A stretch of 64,000 nucleotides of DNA from an uncultured bacterium (GCA_905216145.1 CAJMST010000010.1:1-64000); one strand, 5' to 3'. Positions 51,397-60,497 are shown, numbered from the stretch's first letter. Notes: generated by a model from the letters alone, not told the origin. Translations and numbers: made by a program.

Positions 51397-53841
51397 GTGA
51401 ACGCCTTTGACCGCTACGCCCCGTTTATCCAAGACTTCATTTACTCCCACGATTGGGAGAGCCTGCGCTCCATCCAGGTTGCAGCAGCTGATGCCATCTT
51501 TAACACGCAAGATAATGTGCTCCTGACGGCATCCACGGCTTCCGGCAAAACCGAAGCGGCCTTCTTTCCCATCCTGACCGAGTTTTGGGAGAACCCGCCC
51601 GCAAGCGTTGGTGCCCTCTACATTGGCCCCCTCAAAGCGCTCATCAATGATCAGTTCGTCCGTCTCAACGACCTCTGCGAAGAGGCCGATATCCCTATCT
51701 GGCACTGGCATGGCGATGTCTCCCAGTCGCACAAGGCAAAGCTTATCAAAAAACCGAGCGGCATCTTGCAGATTACGCCCGAGTCACTCGAGGCGCTCTT
51801 AATCCATAAGCACATGGCGATTCCGCGCATGTTTTGCGACCTGCGCTATGTGGTCATCGATGAGGTCCACTCGCTCATGCGCGGCGACCGTGGCGGGCAA
51901 ACGCTCTGCCTTATCGAGCGTCTCTCGCGCATGGCCGGCGTGCAACCTCGCCGCATTGGCCTTTCGGCTACCATCGGGGACCCGGAACGCACGGGTGCCT
52001 TCCTGTCGCAGGGGACGGGACGCGACTGCGTCATCCCCCGCTTTGAGGAGCCGCGCCGCGTGTGGCGTATCTCCATGGAGCACTTCTACAACTCGGGTCC
52101 CCAGGCGCAGCAGCGGGGATTCGAGAGCATGGGTCCTCAAGAGGCCGAAGTGCTCGCATGCGAGCGCATTGAGGCGGCACCGCCCGCAGCACTGCCCGTC
52201 AGTACCCAAGACATGCGCCATAGCGGACAACTCACACAGAAGGAACGCCGTCAACGTCGCAAGCAGGCGCGGGGCAAGGCCGCTCCCAAAGACCGTCGCA
52301 CTTCCTCGGCCCCCGAGGGCGAAGTCGACATCCCACGAGCGACCAAGCAGGCGCTTCTCAACCCCACCGACACGGCGCCCGACAACGCCGACCCCGGTAT
52401 GGGCTATATCTTTGAGCATACGCGCGGCCGCAAGTGCCTGGTCTTTGCCAACTCGCGCGAGGAGGCAGAGGCTGTATGCTCCATGTTGCGCAGCTACTGT
52501 GAAAGCCGGCACGAGCCCGACCGCTTTCTCATCCACCATGGCAATCTTTCGGCATCGCTACGCGAAACCGCCGAGGAGCTCATGCGTGATGAGGAGCAGG
52601 CACAGACAACCGTCACCACCTCCACGCTGGAGCTCGGCATTGATATCGGCCGCCTGGAGCGCGCGTTCCAGATCGATGCACCGTTTACCGTCAGCTCCTT
52701 TTTGCAGCGCATGGGGCGCACAGGCCGCCGCGATCTTCCGCCCGAGATGTGGTTTGTCATGCGCGAGGAGGAACCCGAGCCACGCACGATGATGCCCGAG
52801 ACCATTCCGTGGAAGCTCCTACAGGGCATCGCGCTCGTACAACTCTATCGCGAAGAAAAGTGGGTCGAGCCACCCGAGCTCGATCGACTCCCCTACAGTT
52901 TGCTCTATCACCAGACCATGTCGACGCTCGCCAGCACCGGCGAGCTCACACCGGCCGAGCTTGCTCAGCGTGTGCTCACGCTCAGCTATTTCCACCGCGT
53001 CTCGGCCGATGACTATCGCGTACTGCTGCGCCACCTCATCAAAATCGACCATATCCAGGTCACCGAGGGCGGTGGGCTCATCGTGGGCCTCGCGGGCGAG
53101 CGCATCATCAACAACTTTAAGTTCTACGCTGTATTCCAGGAAAACGAGGAGTTCACCGTTCGCAGCGAATCGGCCGAGCTGGGCACGATCGTCAATCCGC
53201 CCCCGCCCGGTGAGCGCATCGCCATCGCCGGACACTGCTGGATTGTCGAAGAAGTGGACTGGAAGCGTCATACCGTCTTTGCCACGCAGGTCAAGGGCCG
53301 GGTGCCGGCCTACTTTGGCGACTGTCCCGGTGACATCAATACACACGTACTCGAGCGCATGCGCAAGGCTCTCAACGAGCACGCGGCATATCCGTACCTC
53401 ATGGGCAACGCACGGGCACGCCTTGCACAGGCTCGTCATACCGCCGAGATTTCGGGCGCGGGAACTAAACCGCTCATTAACCTGGGCGGCGACACTTGGG
53501 TGCTCTTCCCCTGGCTGGGCAGCTACGCCTTTCTGGCGCTCGAGCGCATGCTCAAGATTAAATGCGCCGCGGAGCTTGGCCTTCGCGGGCTCGATCCGTC
53601 GCGTCCATACTTTATGCAGTTTAAGATGAAGGCCGACGAGGAGACGTTCTTTGAGGTGCTCGCCGCCGAGGCCGAAAAGGACTTCGACCCCATCGAGCTC
53701 GTCTATCCCGGCGAGGTGCCTTATTTTGATCGCTACGACGAGTACGTTCCCGAGGAGCTCGTGCGCAAAGGCTTCGCCGAAGGCGTGCTCGACATCGAGG
53801 GTATGAAGCAGCGCGTCCTCAGCTGGCGCGACCACGCCTAA
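51397..53841 (+). CDS. Lhr-like SF2 helicase (BrxHI type)
   Basis: The 814-residue helicase has TASTASGKTEAAF (motif I), YIGPLKALINDQF, VVIDEVHSLMRG (motif II), GLSATIGDPER, an inserted basic linker (about residues 285-345, rich in R/K), STLELGIDIG and QRMGRTGRRD (motif VI), then the winged-helix and Lhr-core regions. Lhr-like helicases of this size are the BrxHI component in some BREX types. Start: AGGGAGG lies four to five bases before the GTG at 51397; a TTG 66 bases upstream is less likely. Third gene of the TerB-brxD set. No nuclease domain is seen. Confidence 0.87.
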   Translation: MNAFDRYAPFIQDFIYSHDWESLRSIQVAAADAIFNTQDNVLLTASTASGKTEAAFFPILTEFWENPPASVGALYIGPLKALINDQFVRLNDLCEEADIPIWHWHGDVSQSHKAKLIKKPSGILQITPESLEALLIHKHMAIPRMFCDLRYVVIDEVHSLMRGDRGGQTLCLIERLSRMAGVQPRRIGLSATIGDPERTGAFLSQGTGRDCVIPRFEEPRRVWRISMEHFYNSGPQAQQRGFESMGPQEAEVLACERIEAAPPAALPVSTQDMRHSGQLTQKERRQRRKQARGKAAPKDRRTSSAPEGEVDIPRATKQALLNPTDTAPDNADPGMGYIFEHTRGRKCLVFANSREEAEAVCSMLRSYCESRHEPDRFLIHHGNLSASLRETAEELMRDEEQAQTTVTTSTLELGIDIGRLERAFQIDAPFTVSSFLQRMGRTGRRDLPPEMWFVMREEEPEPRTMMPETIPWKLLQGIALVQLYREEKWVEPPELDRLPYSLLYHQTMSTLASTGELTPAELAQRVLTLSYFHRVSADDYRVLLRHLIKIDHIQVTEGGGLIVGLAGERIINNFKFYAVFQENEEFTVRSESAELGTIVNPPPPGERIAIAGHCWIVEEVDWKRHTVFATQVKGRVPAYFGDCPGDINTHVLERMRKALNEHAAYPYLMGNARARLAQARHTAEISGAGTKPLINLGGDTWVLFPWLGSYAFLALERMLKIKCAAELGLRGLDPSRPYFMQFKMKADEETFFEVLAAEAEKDFDPIELVYPGEVPYFDRYDEYVPEELVRKGFAEGVLDIEGMKQRVLSWRDHA

Positions 53842-53923
53842 GACCAGTCTTTTTGGGACGGGGCTTGTTGTGCTACTTTGGGCATGAAGTAGCTAAAATA
53901 GCCTCATCCCAAACAGACTGGTC
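53842..53923. repeat. nested palindromic element
   Basis: A 17-base outer inverted repeat with one mismatch (53842-53858 with 53907-53923) contains a second perfect hairpin (GCTACTT at 53872-53878 with AAGTAGC at 53887-53893). It lies between the convergent helicase and spermidine-synthase-like genes and probably also works as a terminator. Confidence 0.6.
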
Positions 53924-53936
53924 GCAGAAAGACGCG

Positions 53937-54812
53937 CTAGTCGTGGAGAGCAGTACCGAGGAAACCGGCATCGAAGGGCACGGCTTCGGCAAAGGCGTAG
54001 TCGCCGTCGCTGGCGATGAGCAGGTAGTTCTCCTCGCCGCCGAACTCCGCATCGCCACATGGGACCACCCAGGCGTGGGCGAACACCTCGAGTGCCGTGG
54101 CAGCGCAGTCGCGCAGGAACGTCACGTCGCTCCCCTCGTTTGCGCTCACGATATTGGCAACGTAGATACCCCCGGGGTTCAGGCTGCCTCGCACCAAACG
54201 CAACGCCTCAACCGTCGCCAGCTCGCGTACGGGCTCGGCACCGCCAAAGCAATCGCTCACGACCACGTCGTAGCGACGATGACCCACGCTCGTCACACCC
54301 AGATACGAGCGAGCCTCAGCGGTAATCACCCGCAAGCGGTCGCCCACAGCGCGCTCCAGCTCGTCCAGGTAGAACCAGCGGCGCGCCAGGCGCGTAATCT
54401 CTCCGTCATACTCGATAACGTCCATGCGCATGCCCTCGTGCGACAACAGTGCAAACTTGGGATAGGCAAACCCGCCGCCGCCCAGCATGAGCATACGGTC
54501 GATACCATGCCCGTAAGCATCACGCATTGCGTCCTCGGCCTCAAACACATCGTCAAATGCACGATAGTACGCAAAGACCGGCTCCGCCCAACGATCGCCA
54601 ACATAGCTCGCGCTTTGGTAGACGCCGCCCTGCACGAGCACACGGACCTCGTCACCGCCCTCACCGTGCACACGCTTCACACGCGCCAACCCGTTGCGGG
54701 TTCGCGCAACCTGCAGACAGGCAGCACGAACAGCGACGGCGGCTGCACCAAGTGCCGCGGCTCCCAGAGCAACGCCGGCAACGACACCGGCAGAAACACT
54801 CGGCTTGTTCAT
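53937..54812 (-). CDS. spermidine synthase-like protein with N-terminal membrane segment
   Basis: The 291-residue protein has an alanine-rich hydrophobic N-terminus (VVAGVALGAAALGAAAVAV) and then a spermidine-synthase-like Rossmann domain: GVYQSASYVGDRW, MLMLGGGGFAYPK, VIEYDGEITRLA and VVVSDCFGGAEPV. Many such 'fused' proteins lack aminopropyltransferase activity, so the reaction is uncertain. It starts directly after the elp3 stop and is co-transcribed with it. Confidence 0.8.
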   Translation of the reverse strand: MNKPSVSAGVVAGVALGAAALGAAAVAVRAACLQVARTRNGLARVKRVHGEGGDEVRVLVQGGVYQSASYVGDRWAEPVFAYYRAFDDVFEAEDAMRDAYGHGIDRMLMLGGGGFAYPKFALLSHEGMRMDVIEYDGEITRLARRWFYLDELERAVGDRLRVITAEARSYLGVTSVGHRRYDVVVSDCFGGAEPVRELATVEALRLVRGSLNPGGIYVANIVSANEGSDVTFLRDCAATALEVFAHAWVVPCGDAEFGGEENYLLIASDGDYAFAEAVPFDAGFLGTALHD

Positions 54813-56717
54813 TTAGAGCTCCTTTTGCAGATAAAGGCCATGGTCATAAAATCCAAGATGGCGATAGTACTCGCGTGTGCCAATCGCGCTAATCACGTTG
54901 ATACGTGCATAACCCGCATCCCGGGCAATCTCGCACGCACGCTCTACGAGCAAACGCCCCAACCCGTGATGCTGCGCCGCCTGGCCTTGATCCCCCACGC
55001 GTGCCGCCATGCCATACACGTGTACCTCGCGAATCATCGCCTCGTCCAGCGTCGTCGGCAACTCGTCCGCATGCGCGGCAACAAACGAACGGTCGGGCAG
55101 CGACAGGCGCAAAAAGCCGGCGATCTTGCCTTCGGGCGTCACCCACTGCAAAAAGCGTTCACGCGTCACCGGCGTCTCGTAAGCGACCTCGTCAAGAGAC
55201 AGTTCATCCAGGTCGGCACCCGCGGTACTGATCTCGCGATAGCGAATCTCGCGCACCGTCGCACCGTCGCCGCGAGCGGCCAAGCGATTCTCGACCAGCT
55301 GGCGCAGGTTAGGTTTCTTATTGCCCACCATGATGTCATCGGAGCTAAAGTCGCGAATCATACGGCTGATGCGGCAGAACGCCGGCGTCACCACGATGTC
55401 GTCGGCCAGCACGTCGAGCAGCTCCTCCTCGGTATAGGGACGCCACTCGCCGCGCTCATAACAGCCCACCAGGCGCGAACCCTCAATAAGCGCACATGGA
55501 TAGACCTTGACCTCGTCGGGCATAAAAGCGCCCTCGGTCATACAGCGTTCGTAGTCACGCTTGTCCCCCTCGGGCGTGGCGCCCAGCAAGTTGAGCATAA
55601 AATGCGCGTGAATCTTAAAGCCAAACAGACGCGCGAGCGAAAACGCACGCTCAATCTGCGCCACCGAAATGCGACGCTCGTTCATGTCGAGCAGGTGCTG
55701 GTCAAGGCTCTGGATGCCCATCTGAATCTTGGTGCAACCCAGGCGGCGGATGAGCGTGAGCGCTTGAGGCGTCACGGCATCGGGGCGCGTCTCGATAACC
55801 AAGCCCACCACGCGATGCTTCGCCGTCTCGTTGATGCGCTGCTGCCGCTCGAGCTCCTCCATGGTGGCCGTCTGCCACTCAACGACCGCGCCCCAGGGTG
55901 TGCCAGAGCCGTACAGGCGACGCACCGCGCGGTTGTAGCCGCCCACGGCGGCATCCACGCGCCCCTGCTCGTCGGCAACACCGGCAGCAAGCTCAACCTC
56001 ATCGGTCGCAATACCAGCGGCCCTATAGCGCTCGCGACGTTCCGCCACCACGGGCGGCAGCGCATCGGCGGGAGCATCGTCGAGCAGGCGCCCCGCCTCG
56101 GCACGGCTGATGCCCGGACGCGCCAGCATGGGGTTGGCCGCCACACCCGCCACGGCATCGTCATTGAGCGCACGGAAGAGCTCCGATATAAACCATGTCT
56201 GATACTCTTGCGGATAGTCGCTCCACGTGCCACCAAGCACGATAAGCTCAATTTTGTCGGTCGCATGCCCCATCTGCGAAAGCGCCGTCAGGCGAGCGCT
56301 CACCTGCAGATATGGATCGAAGCAGTTTTGCTCCGCACGGGCGCACGCCGGCTCGGCATGCAGGTAGCTTTTGGGCATGCGCAGGTCGTTAGGGCAAAAC
56401 AGGCAATCGCCCGAGCACGGCCAGGGCTTGGTGATGACGGTAATCGTCGCGACGCCCGAAGCCGTGCGGCGCGGCTTCATGCGCAGTACCTGCAGCAGTT
56501 GACGTTCCAGCTCGGCATCGACATTCCACCCTGCCCAACGCGCCGGTTCCTCGCGCTTCACCCGCTGGTAAAACGGCAACAGGCGACGCTTGGCCAGGTC
56601 GCGCTTGTCGGCGCCCTCACGACGCGCCTCGGCATGTATCAGTTTGACGAGTGCCTTGTCGTCCACGGTCTCACCGCGGCGCAGGGCCTCAAGTATGTTC
56701 AAAATAATCTGTTCCAT
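54813..56717 (-). CDS. elp3: Elp3-family radical SAM/acetyltransferase (tRNA wobble uridine)
   Basis: The 634-residue protein combines a radical SAM domain (CSGDCLFCPNDLRMPKSY, GGTWSDYPQEYQTWFI) with a C-terminal GNAT domain (VHVYGMAARVGDQGQ, HHGLGRLLVERAC). Its length and blocks match Elp3, which makes the carboxymethyl group at tRNA U34. Bacterial Elp3 works without the other Elongator subunits. The ATG is only two bases after GGGG, so the start is less certain. The spermidine-synthase-like gene follows without a gap. Confidence 0.92.
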   Translation of the reverse strand: MEQIILNILEALRRGETVDDKALVKLIHAEARREGADKRDLAKRRLLPFYQRVKREEPARWAGWNVDAELERQLLQVLRMKPRRTASGVATITVITKPWPCSGDCLFCPNDLRMPKSYLHAEPACARAEQNCFDPYLQVSARLTALSQMGHATDKIELIVLGGTWSDYPQEYQTWFISELFRALNDDAVAGVAANPMLARPGISRAEAGRLLDDAPADALPPVVAERRERYRAAGIATDEVELAAGVADEQGRVDAAVGGYNRAVRRLYGSGTPWGAVVEWQTATMEELERQQRINETAKHRVVGLVIETRPDAVTPQALTLIRRLGCTKIQMGIQSLDQHLLDMNERRISVAQIERAFSLARLFGFKIHAHFMLNLLGATPEGDKRDYERCMTEGAFMPDEVKVYPCALIEGSRLVGCYERGEWRPYTEEELLDVLADDIVVTPAFCRISRMIRDFSSDDIMVGNKKPNLRQLVENRLAARGDGATVREIRYREISTAGADLDELSLDEVAYETPVTRERFLQWVTPEGKIAGFLRLSLPDRSFVAAHADELPTTLDEAMIREVHVYGMAARVGDQGQAAQHHGLGRLLVERACEIARDAGYARINVISAIGTREYYRHLGFYDHGLYLQKEL

Positions 56718-56737
56718 GTCCCCATTGTAAAGGCAAA

Positions 56738-56767
56738 GGCGCCGGAGCCGACCACGGCCCCGGCGCC
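56738..56767 (-). terminator. terminator of the XRE-DUF4097 operon
   Basis: A GGCGCCGG.../...CCGGCGCC stem lies 48 bases after the DUF4097 stop and is followed on the minus strand by TTTGCCTTT. It is immediately upstream of elp3 and separates the two units. Confidence 0.75.
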
Positions 56768-56814
56768 TTCATCAAAGAGCGCGGCTATGTTTACCGGTCT
56801 TCGAAAACCGTCCG

Positions 56815-57684
56815 TCACTCCGAATCAAACGACATGTCGCCCAAACCGACCTCAAAGCGATACGTGGCGGACTTGTCACCGTTATCGAACTCAAGGTTCG
56901 AAACGTCATCGCCCTCGTAGGCATCCATGACGAAATCGCTCTCAAAGTCGCCGCCGCCCAGGGTAACACTCGCCTTAAAGCCCGTAGAACTCGGAACCGT
57001 TATCTCCACGTCGCCCGAGCCCACACTCACGTCCATCGACTTCGCAGGGGCCTGGTTGAGCCCAAACGTCGCATCGCCCAAACCGACCTCGGCATTCAGG
57101 GTATCGGTCACGGCGCCCGTAAACTCGACGTCCCCCGAGTCCAGCGTTACATCCAAATCGTGGCACGCAATGTCTGTGACCGTTAGATCGCCCAGCCCCA
57201 CATACGCCGTAATGCCCACCAGGCTATCCGCAACATCTCGCGGCAACTCGATGGTGATCGTACGGTCAATCACGCGCTCGTCATCGCTGTCGAATTGGCC
57301 GATCTTGAGCGTAGAGCCATTGACCTCGGCAAGGTTCCGGGTTGCCGCGTCTGAAGCAGACGTCCCCTTCGCAACGCGGCCGCTTTCGATGACGCGCACC
57401 CGTCCGCCAGAGACACATTTAACCTCGACCGTCCCCGACGTCACATCCAGGTCAAGCGACTGAAACGCGCCTTCGTCAAAAGTCGTGCACGAAAGCTGCT
57501 GGGGCTGAGCGGAATAGTTGCCGCTACCCAGACCAGGCCAGTCGAACGTAACGGCACCAAGGTTCCACGGGCCATCAAAATGAATCAAAGCCCTCGAAAT
57601 ACCAAAGATCAGCCCGATGATGAGCGCAAACGCTCCGATACCAACACCCAGACGCACCTTGGATTCATGCGAAAGCCTCATCAT
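56815..57684 (-). CDS. DUF4097-type beta-repeat protein with N-terminal anchor
   Basis: The 289-residue protein has one membrane segment (LGVGIGAFALIIGLIFGI) and an outer part of repeated beta strands with recurring motifs such as VGLGDLTVTDIAC, LDSGDVEFTGAV, VGLGDATFGL and VGSGDVEITVP, the pattern of DUF4097/YvlB-like parallel-beta proteins. The role may lie in sensing or buffering envelope stress. It overlaps the regulator gene upstream by four bases (ATGA), so the two form an operon. Confidence 0.83.
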   Translation of the reverse strand: MMRLSHESKVRLGVGIGAFALIIGLIFGISRALIHFDGPWNLGAVTFDWPGLGSGNYSAQPQQLSCTTFDEGAFQSLDLDVTSGTVEVKCVSGGRVRVIESGRVAKGTSASDAATRNLAEVNGSTLKIGQFDSDDERVIDRTITIELPRDVADSLVGITAYVGLGDLTVTDIACHDLDVTLDSGDVEFTGAVTDTLNAEVGLGDATFGLNQAPAKSMDVSVGSGDVEITVPSSTGFKASVTLGGGDFESDFVMDAYEGDDVSNLEFDNGDKSATYRFEVGLGDMSFDSE

Positions 57685-58400
57685 TCATCACCCTCTTTGG
57701 CGCTCGGCTCTGCGCCGGCAGCGGCAGCCGGGTCGGCATCAACCGCAGCGGAAGCGTCCTGCATCTGGGCCTGAGCCGCCATCGGTGCCGGACCAACCTG
57801 AATATCCCCCCGTGCCCAATCTCCATCGAGCGCACGGGCCACCCAGTGGTAGATAGGGATCGTAAAGAAGATCAGCGCGGCAAAGGGGCAGCCACCAAGC
57901 AGGAACATCAGCAAAAAGAACAGCAGCCAGCAAACGGCCCAATACGGAAACGATTGGAACGGGCCCTTTACCGGCGCCGGGCTGGCCGTGCCGCTCGTCA
58001 CTTGCGCCGTTGCGGCATTGGCAGCCTGCGCGCTCCAGCTTGCCGCCTGCGCCGCCTTGGCCGCAGCATCACTCGCCTGCGTCGCTGCCTCGGTCGCACG
58101 CGCCGCCGCCTCATGGGTACGAGCACGTTCCGCCGCTTCGGCCTCGCGCTGGCGGGCGCGGTCCTCGTTCTCAAATTCGATATCGTCCTCGATCTCGTCG
58201 CTCGGATTGAGCAGCTCGTCCAGACTCACGTCATAGAGTTTGGCGAGCGAGATCAAATTCTCGGTATCGGGCGAGCTCTCCGCGCGCTCCCATTTACTGA
58301 CCGCTTGGCGCGACAGCCCTAACTTTCGCGCCAATCCCTCTTGGCTAAAACCCTTACTGCGGCGAAGGTCGGCGAGCCGCTGCGCAGTTTCCACATTCAT
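57681..58400 (-). CDS. XRE-family regulator with C-terminal membrane segments
   Basis: The 239-residue protein has an N-terminal HTH (LADLRRSKGFSQEGLARKLG, then SRQAVSKWERAES), a long alanine-rich helical linker (about residues 80-135), two hydrophobic segments (WAVCWLLFFLLMFLLGGCP and AALIFFTIPIYHWVA) and a low-complexity A/P tail. It would be tethered to the membrane and could link an envelope signal to transcription of its own operon. AGGAGG-like bases precede the ATG. First gene of the XRE-DUF4097 operon. Confidence 0.88.
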   Translation of the reverse strand: MNVETAQRLADLRRSKGFSQEGLARKLGLSRQAVSKWERAESSPDTENLISLAKLYDVSLDELLNPSDEIEDDIEFENEDRARQREAEAAERARTHEAAARATEAATQASDAAAKAAQAASWSAQAANAATAQVTSGTASPAPVKGPFQSFPYWAVCWLLFFLLMFLLGGCPFAALIFFTIPIYHWVARALDGDWARGDIQVGPAPMAAQAQMQDASAAVDADPAAAAGAEPSAKEGDE

Positions 58401-58591
58401 GGTTCCTCCTATGCTTTTGCCGGCCGTGCCGCCGGACCGTATCTGTTCTTAAGGCGCCTTGCACAGTTAAAATCTATCCGCTACCGCCAAAATCATGCCA
58501 CCTATTCTAGTGAGATTTTTGACAACCGGCGGTTGCGGGCGCACATGAGCTGCGGAAATGTGTCCAAACAAAGCAATGACCCACAGCTTGG

Positions 58592-58621
58592 TTGTCCCCG
58601 TTGCGGCGTTAACGGTAGTAT
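58592..58621 (+). promoter_or_regulatory. candidate promoter of the methyltransferase gene
   Basis: TTGTCC (58592-58597) and TAGTAT (58616-58621) are 18 bases apart and 47 bases before the GTG start. Four of six bases match consensus in each. Confidence 0.35.
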
Positions 58622-58667
58622 GGTCGTACCGTTCATTCCACACCGCCAACGGAGGGAGTCCCGCGCC

Positions 58668-59540
58668 GTGAACCGCGATTTCGCCTCATCGCTCATTCAG
58701 CTCAATAACACGTTCTATCGCGAGCACTCCGCCTCCTTTTCCGACACGCGCCAGGCACCGTGGCCCGGCTGGGTGCGCACCATGGACATCGCGCTCGGGC
58801 AGCTCGACGTCGCCACGATCGAGCATCCCGTCCGCGTCTTCGATCTTGCCTGCGGCAATATGCGATTCGAGAACTTTGCCGCCGGCGGCGCACTTGCCGC
58901 CAAGGGCGTCGACGGAGCAAACCCCTCGGCAGATGCCAGCTGCCCCTTCGAGTTCTATGGCGTCGACTCGTGCCAAGACCTGGCCATCGATGCACATGGC
59001 CACGCGCTGCGCATTCCCAACCTGCACTTCCAGGAGCTCGATGTGCTCGATGCCCTCATGAAGCTCAATCCCGCTGAGACGCCCGATGTGCTTTTCGATG
59101 CCCCGCTCGCCGACATCTCGGTCTGTTTTGGCTTTATGCACCACGTACCGTCGTGCGAGTACCGCGTACGTGTGCTCGACGCCCTGGTGCGGCAGACGCG
59201 CCCAGGCGGCATCATCGCCATCAGCTTTTGGGAGTTTATGAACGACGAGCGCATGGCGCGCAAGGCCGTTCGAGCCGAGGCCCGTGCCGAGCTCACCCCG
59301 CCGTTTGAGGGTTACGATTCCGCGCAGTTTGAAGCCGGCGACCACCTCATTGGCTGGCAAAACGACCGCCACGCCTACCGCTATTGCCATCACTTTGACG
59401 ATCAGCAGATCACCGACCTGGTGCGCGGCGTGCGTACGTTCTACAAGAGCGGCGAGGTCCCCGTGCGCGAGCTTGAGCGCTTCCATGCCGACGGTCGCAG
59501 CGGCGATCTCAACCGCTATGTGATTCTCAAGCGCCTGTAG
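58668..59540 (+). CDS. class I SAM-dependent methyltransferase, unknown substrate
   Basis: The 290-residue protein has a methyltransferase motif I variant (VRVFDLACGNMRFENF), a post-I acidic region (FYGVDSCQDLAIDAHG) and VCFGFMHHVPSCEYRVRVL. Start: GGAGGGAG lies nine bases before the GTG at 58668. The frame is open 327 bases upstream, but there the codons run through the promoter region. It precedes trmB by 117 bases on the same strand; the two may be expressed together. The substrate cannot be predicted. Confidence 0.8.
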   Translation: MNRDFASSLIQLNNTFYREHSASFSDTRQAPWPGWVRTMDIALGQLDVATIEHPVRVFDLACGNMRFENFAAGGALAAKGVDGANPSADASCPFEFYGVDSCQDLAIDAHGHALRIPNLHFQELDVLDALMKLNPAETPDVLFDAPLADISVCFGFMHHVPSCEYRVRVLDALVRQTRPGGIIAISFWEFMNDERMARKAVRAEARAELTPPFEGYDSAQFEAGDHLIGWQNDRHAYRYCHHFDDQQITDLVRGVRTFYKSGEVPVRELERFHADGRSGDLNRYVILKRL

Positions 59541-59657
59541 GCATCGACAACTCGCCGCCGAGCCGCATCGCATCTTTCGGGCAAGCTATGCCCGCCCTTT
59601 TCAACCCATTGACGGAACGCGCAGCTATGCGTTCCATACTTATGACCAAGGAGCCTC

Positions 59658-60497
59658 ATGGGAGCCGTCCACGTTCGCACGCCTAAGAACTTTGTGCTCG
59701 AGGAGCGCCTGGAGCACTACGCCGATGCGATTGAGACGAACCCCGAGGCCTATGCCGGAGATTGGCGCAAGGCCTGCGCGCCAGTTGGCAGCAAGCCCTT
59801 CGAGCACCTTCACCTGGATCTTGGCTGTGGCAAGGGAACGTACCTTGTAGAGCGTGCGGCCCACGAACCAAACACCCTCTTTATCGGTATGGACCAGGAG
59901 CCCATCTGCATCGCCTATGCCGCACAGAAAATCTGTGAGCAGGAGCTGTCCAACGCGCTTGTCCTGCCCCGAGGCGCCGCATCGCTGCCGCAGCTGTTCG
60001 CCGCAGGCGAGCTGGATGCCATCACCATCAACTTTCCCACGCCGCAGCCCAAGGCCAAGTACGCCAAAAAACGACTCGTCCATGTCGACCATCTGATACT
60101 CTACCGCCCGCTCTTTGCAGCCGGCGCCACCGTCACACTGCGAACCGACAGCAAGCCATTGCGCGACTACGCCCTGGGGCAGTTTGCCGCGGCCGGCTAC
60201 GACACACTTTGGATAAGTGACGACGTTCGCCGCGACCATCCCGAGCATCCCGAGACCGAATATGAATGCCGCACGCGCGAGATGGGTGCCGTCGTCTACG
60301 GCATTTGCGCCACACCCGGTGCGCGGCCCAGCGATGAACAGCTCCAAGCGGGCCGCGCGCAGGAGCAAAGCCTTGCCTGCTACCTACCCGATAACCTCGA
60401 TGAGCTCACCTATGTACCTCTGGGCATGGAAGAGGCCGTCGAGAACTTTAGAAACCGTGCCCGCAAAGGCAAGAAACGCCTGCCGCAAGAGTCCTAG
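59658..60497 (+). CDS. trmB: tRNA (guanine-N7-)-methyltransferase TrmB-like
   Basis: The 279-residue protein has a SAM motif LDLGCGKGTYLVERA, FIGMDQEPICIAYAA and the TrmB-type substrate segment ITINFPTPQPKAKYAKKRL, close to the family's NFPDPWPK-KRH pattern but with T and Q in place of D and W. It would methylate G46 of tRNA. It is longer than most TrmB proteins, with about 60 extra C-terminal residues. AAGGAG four bases before the ATG sets the start. The changed motif leaves some doubt about activity. Confidence 0.83.
   Translation: MGAVHVRTPKNFVLEERLEHYADAIETNPEAYAGDWRKACAPVGSKPFEHLHLDLGCGKGTYLVERAAHEPNTLFIGMDQEPICIAYAAQKICEQELSNALVLPRGAASLPQLFAAGELDAITINFPTPQPKAKYAKKRLVHVDHLILYRPLFAAGATVTLRTDSKPLRDYALGQFAAAGYDTLWISDDVRRDHPEHPETEYECRTREMGAVVYGICATPGARPSDEQLQAGRAQEQSLACYLPDNLDELTYVPLGMEEAVENFRNRARKGKKRLPQES

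Noticed and set aside
53853..56930. A 1,025-codon open frame on the plus strand
   Set aside because: It is antisense to elp3 and the spermidine-synthase-like gene. Its His/Arg/Ala-rich composition is what high-GC codons give when read backwards, and it has no domain or ribosome binding site.
58341..58667. N-terminal zinc-ribbon extension of the methyltransferase (CPRCG)
   Set aside because: The upstream in-frame codons cross the promoter region, and a good GGAGGGAG site marks the GTG at 58668.
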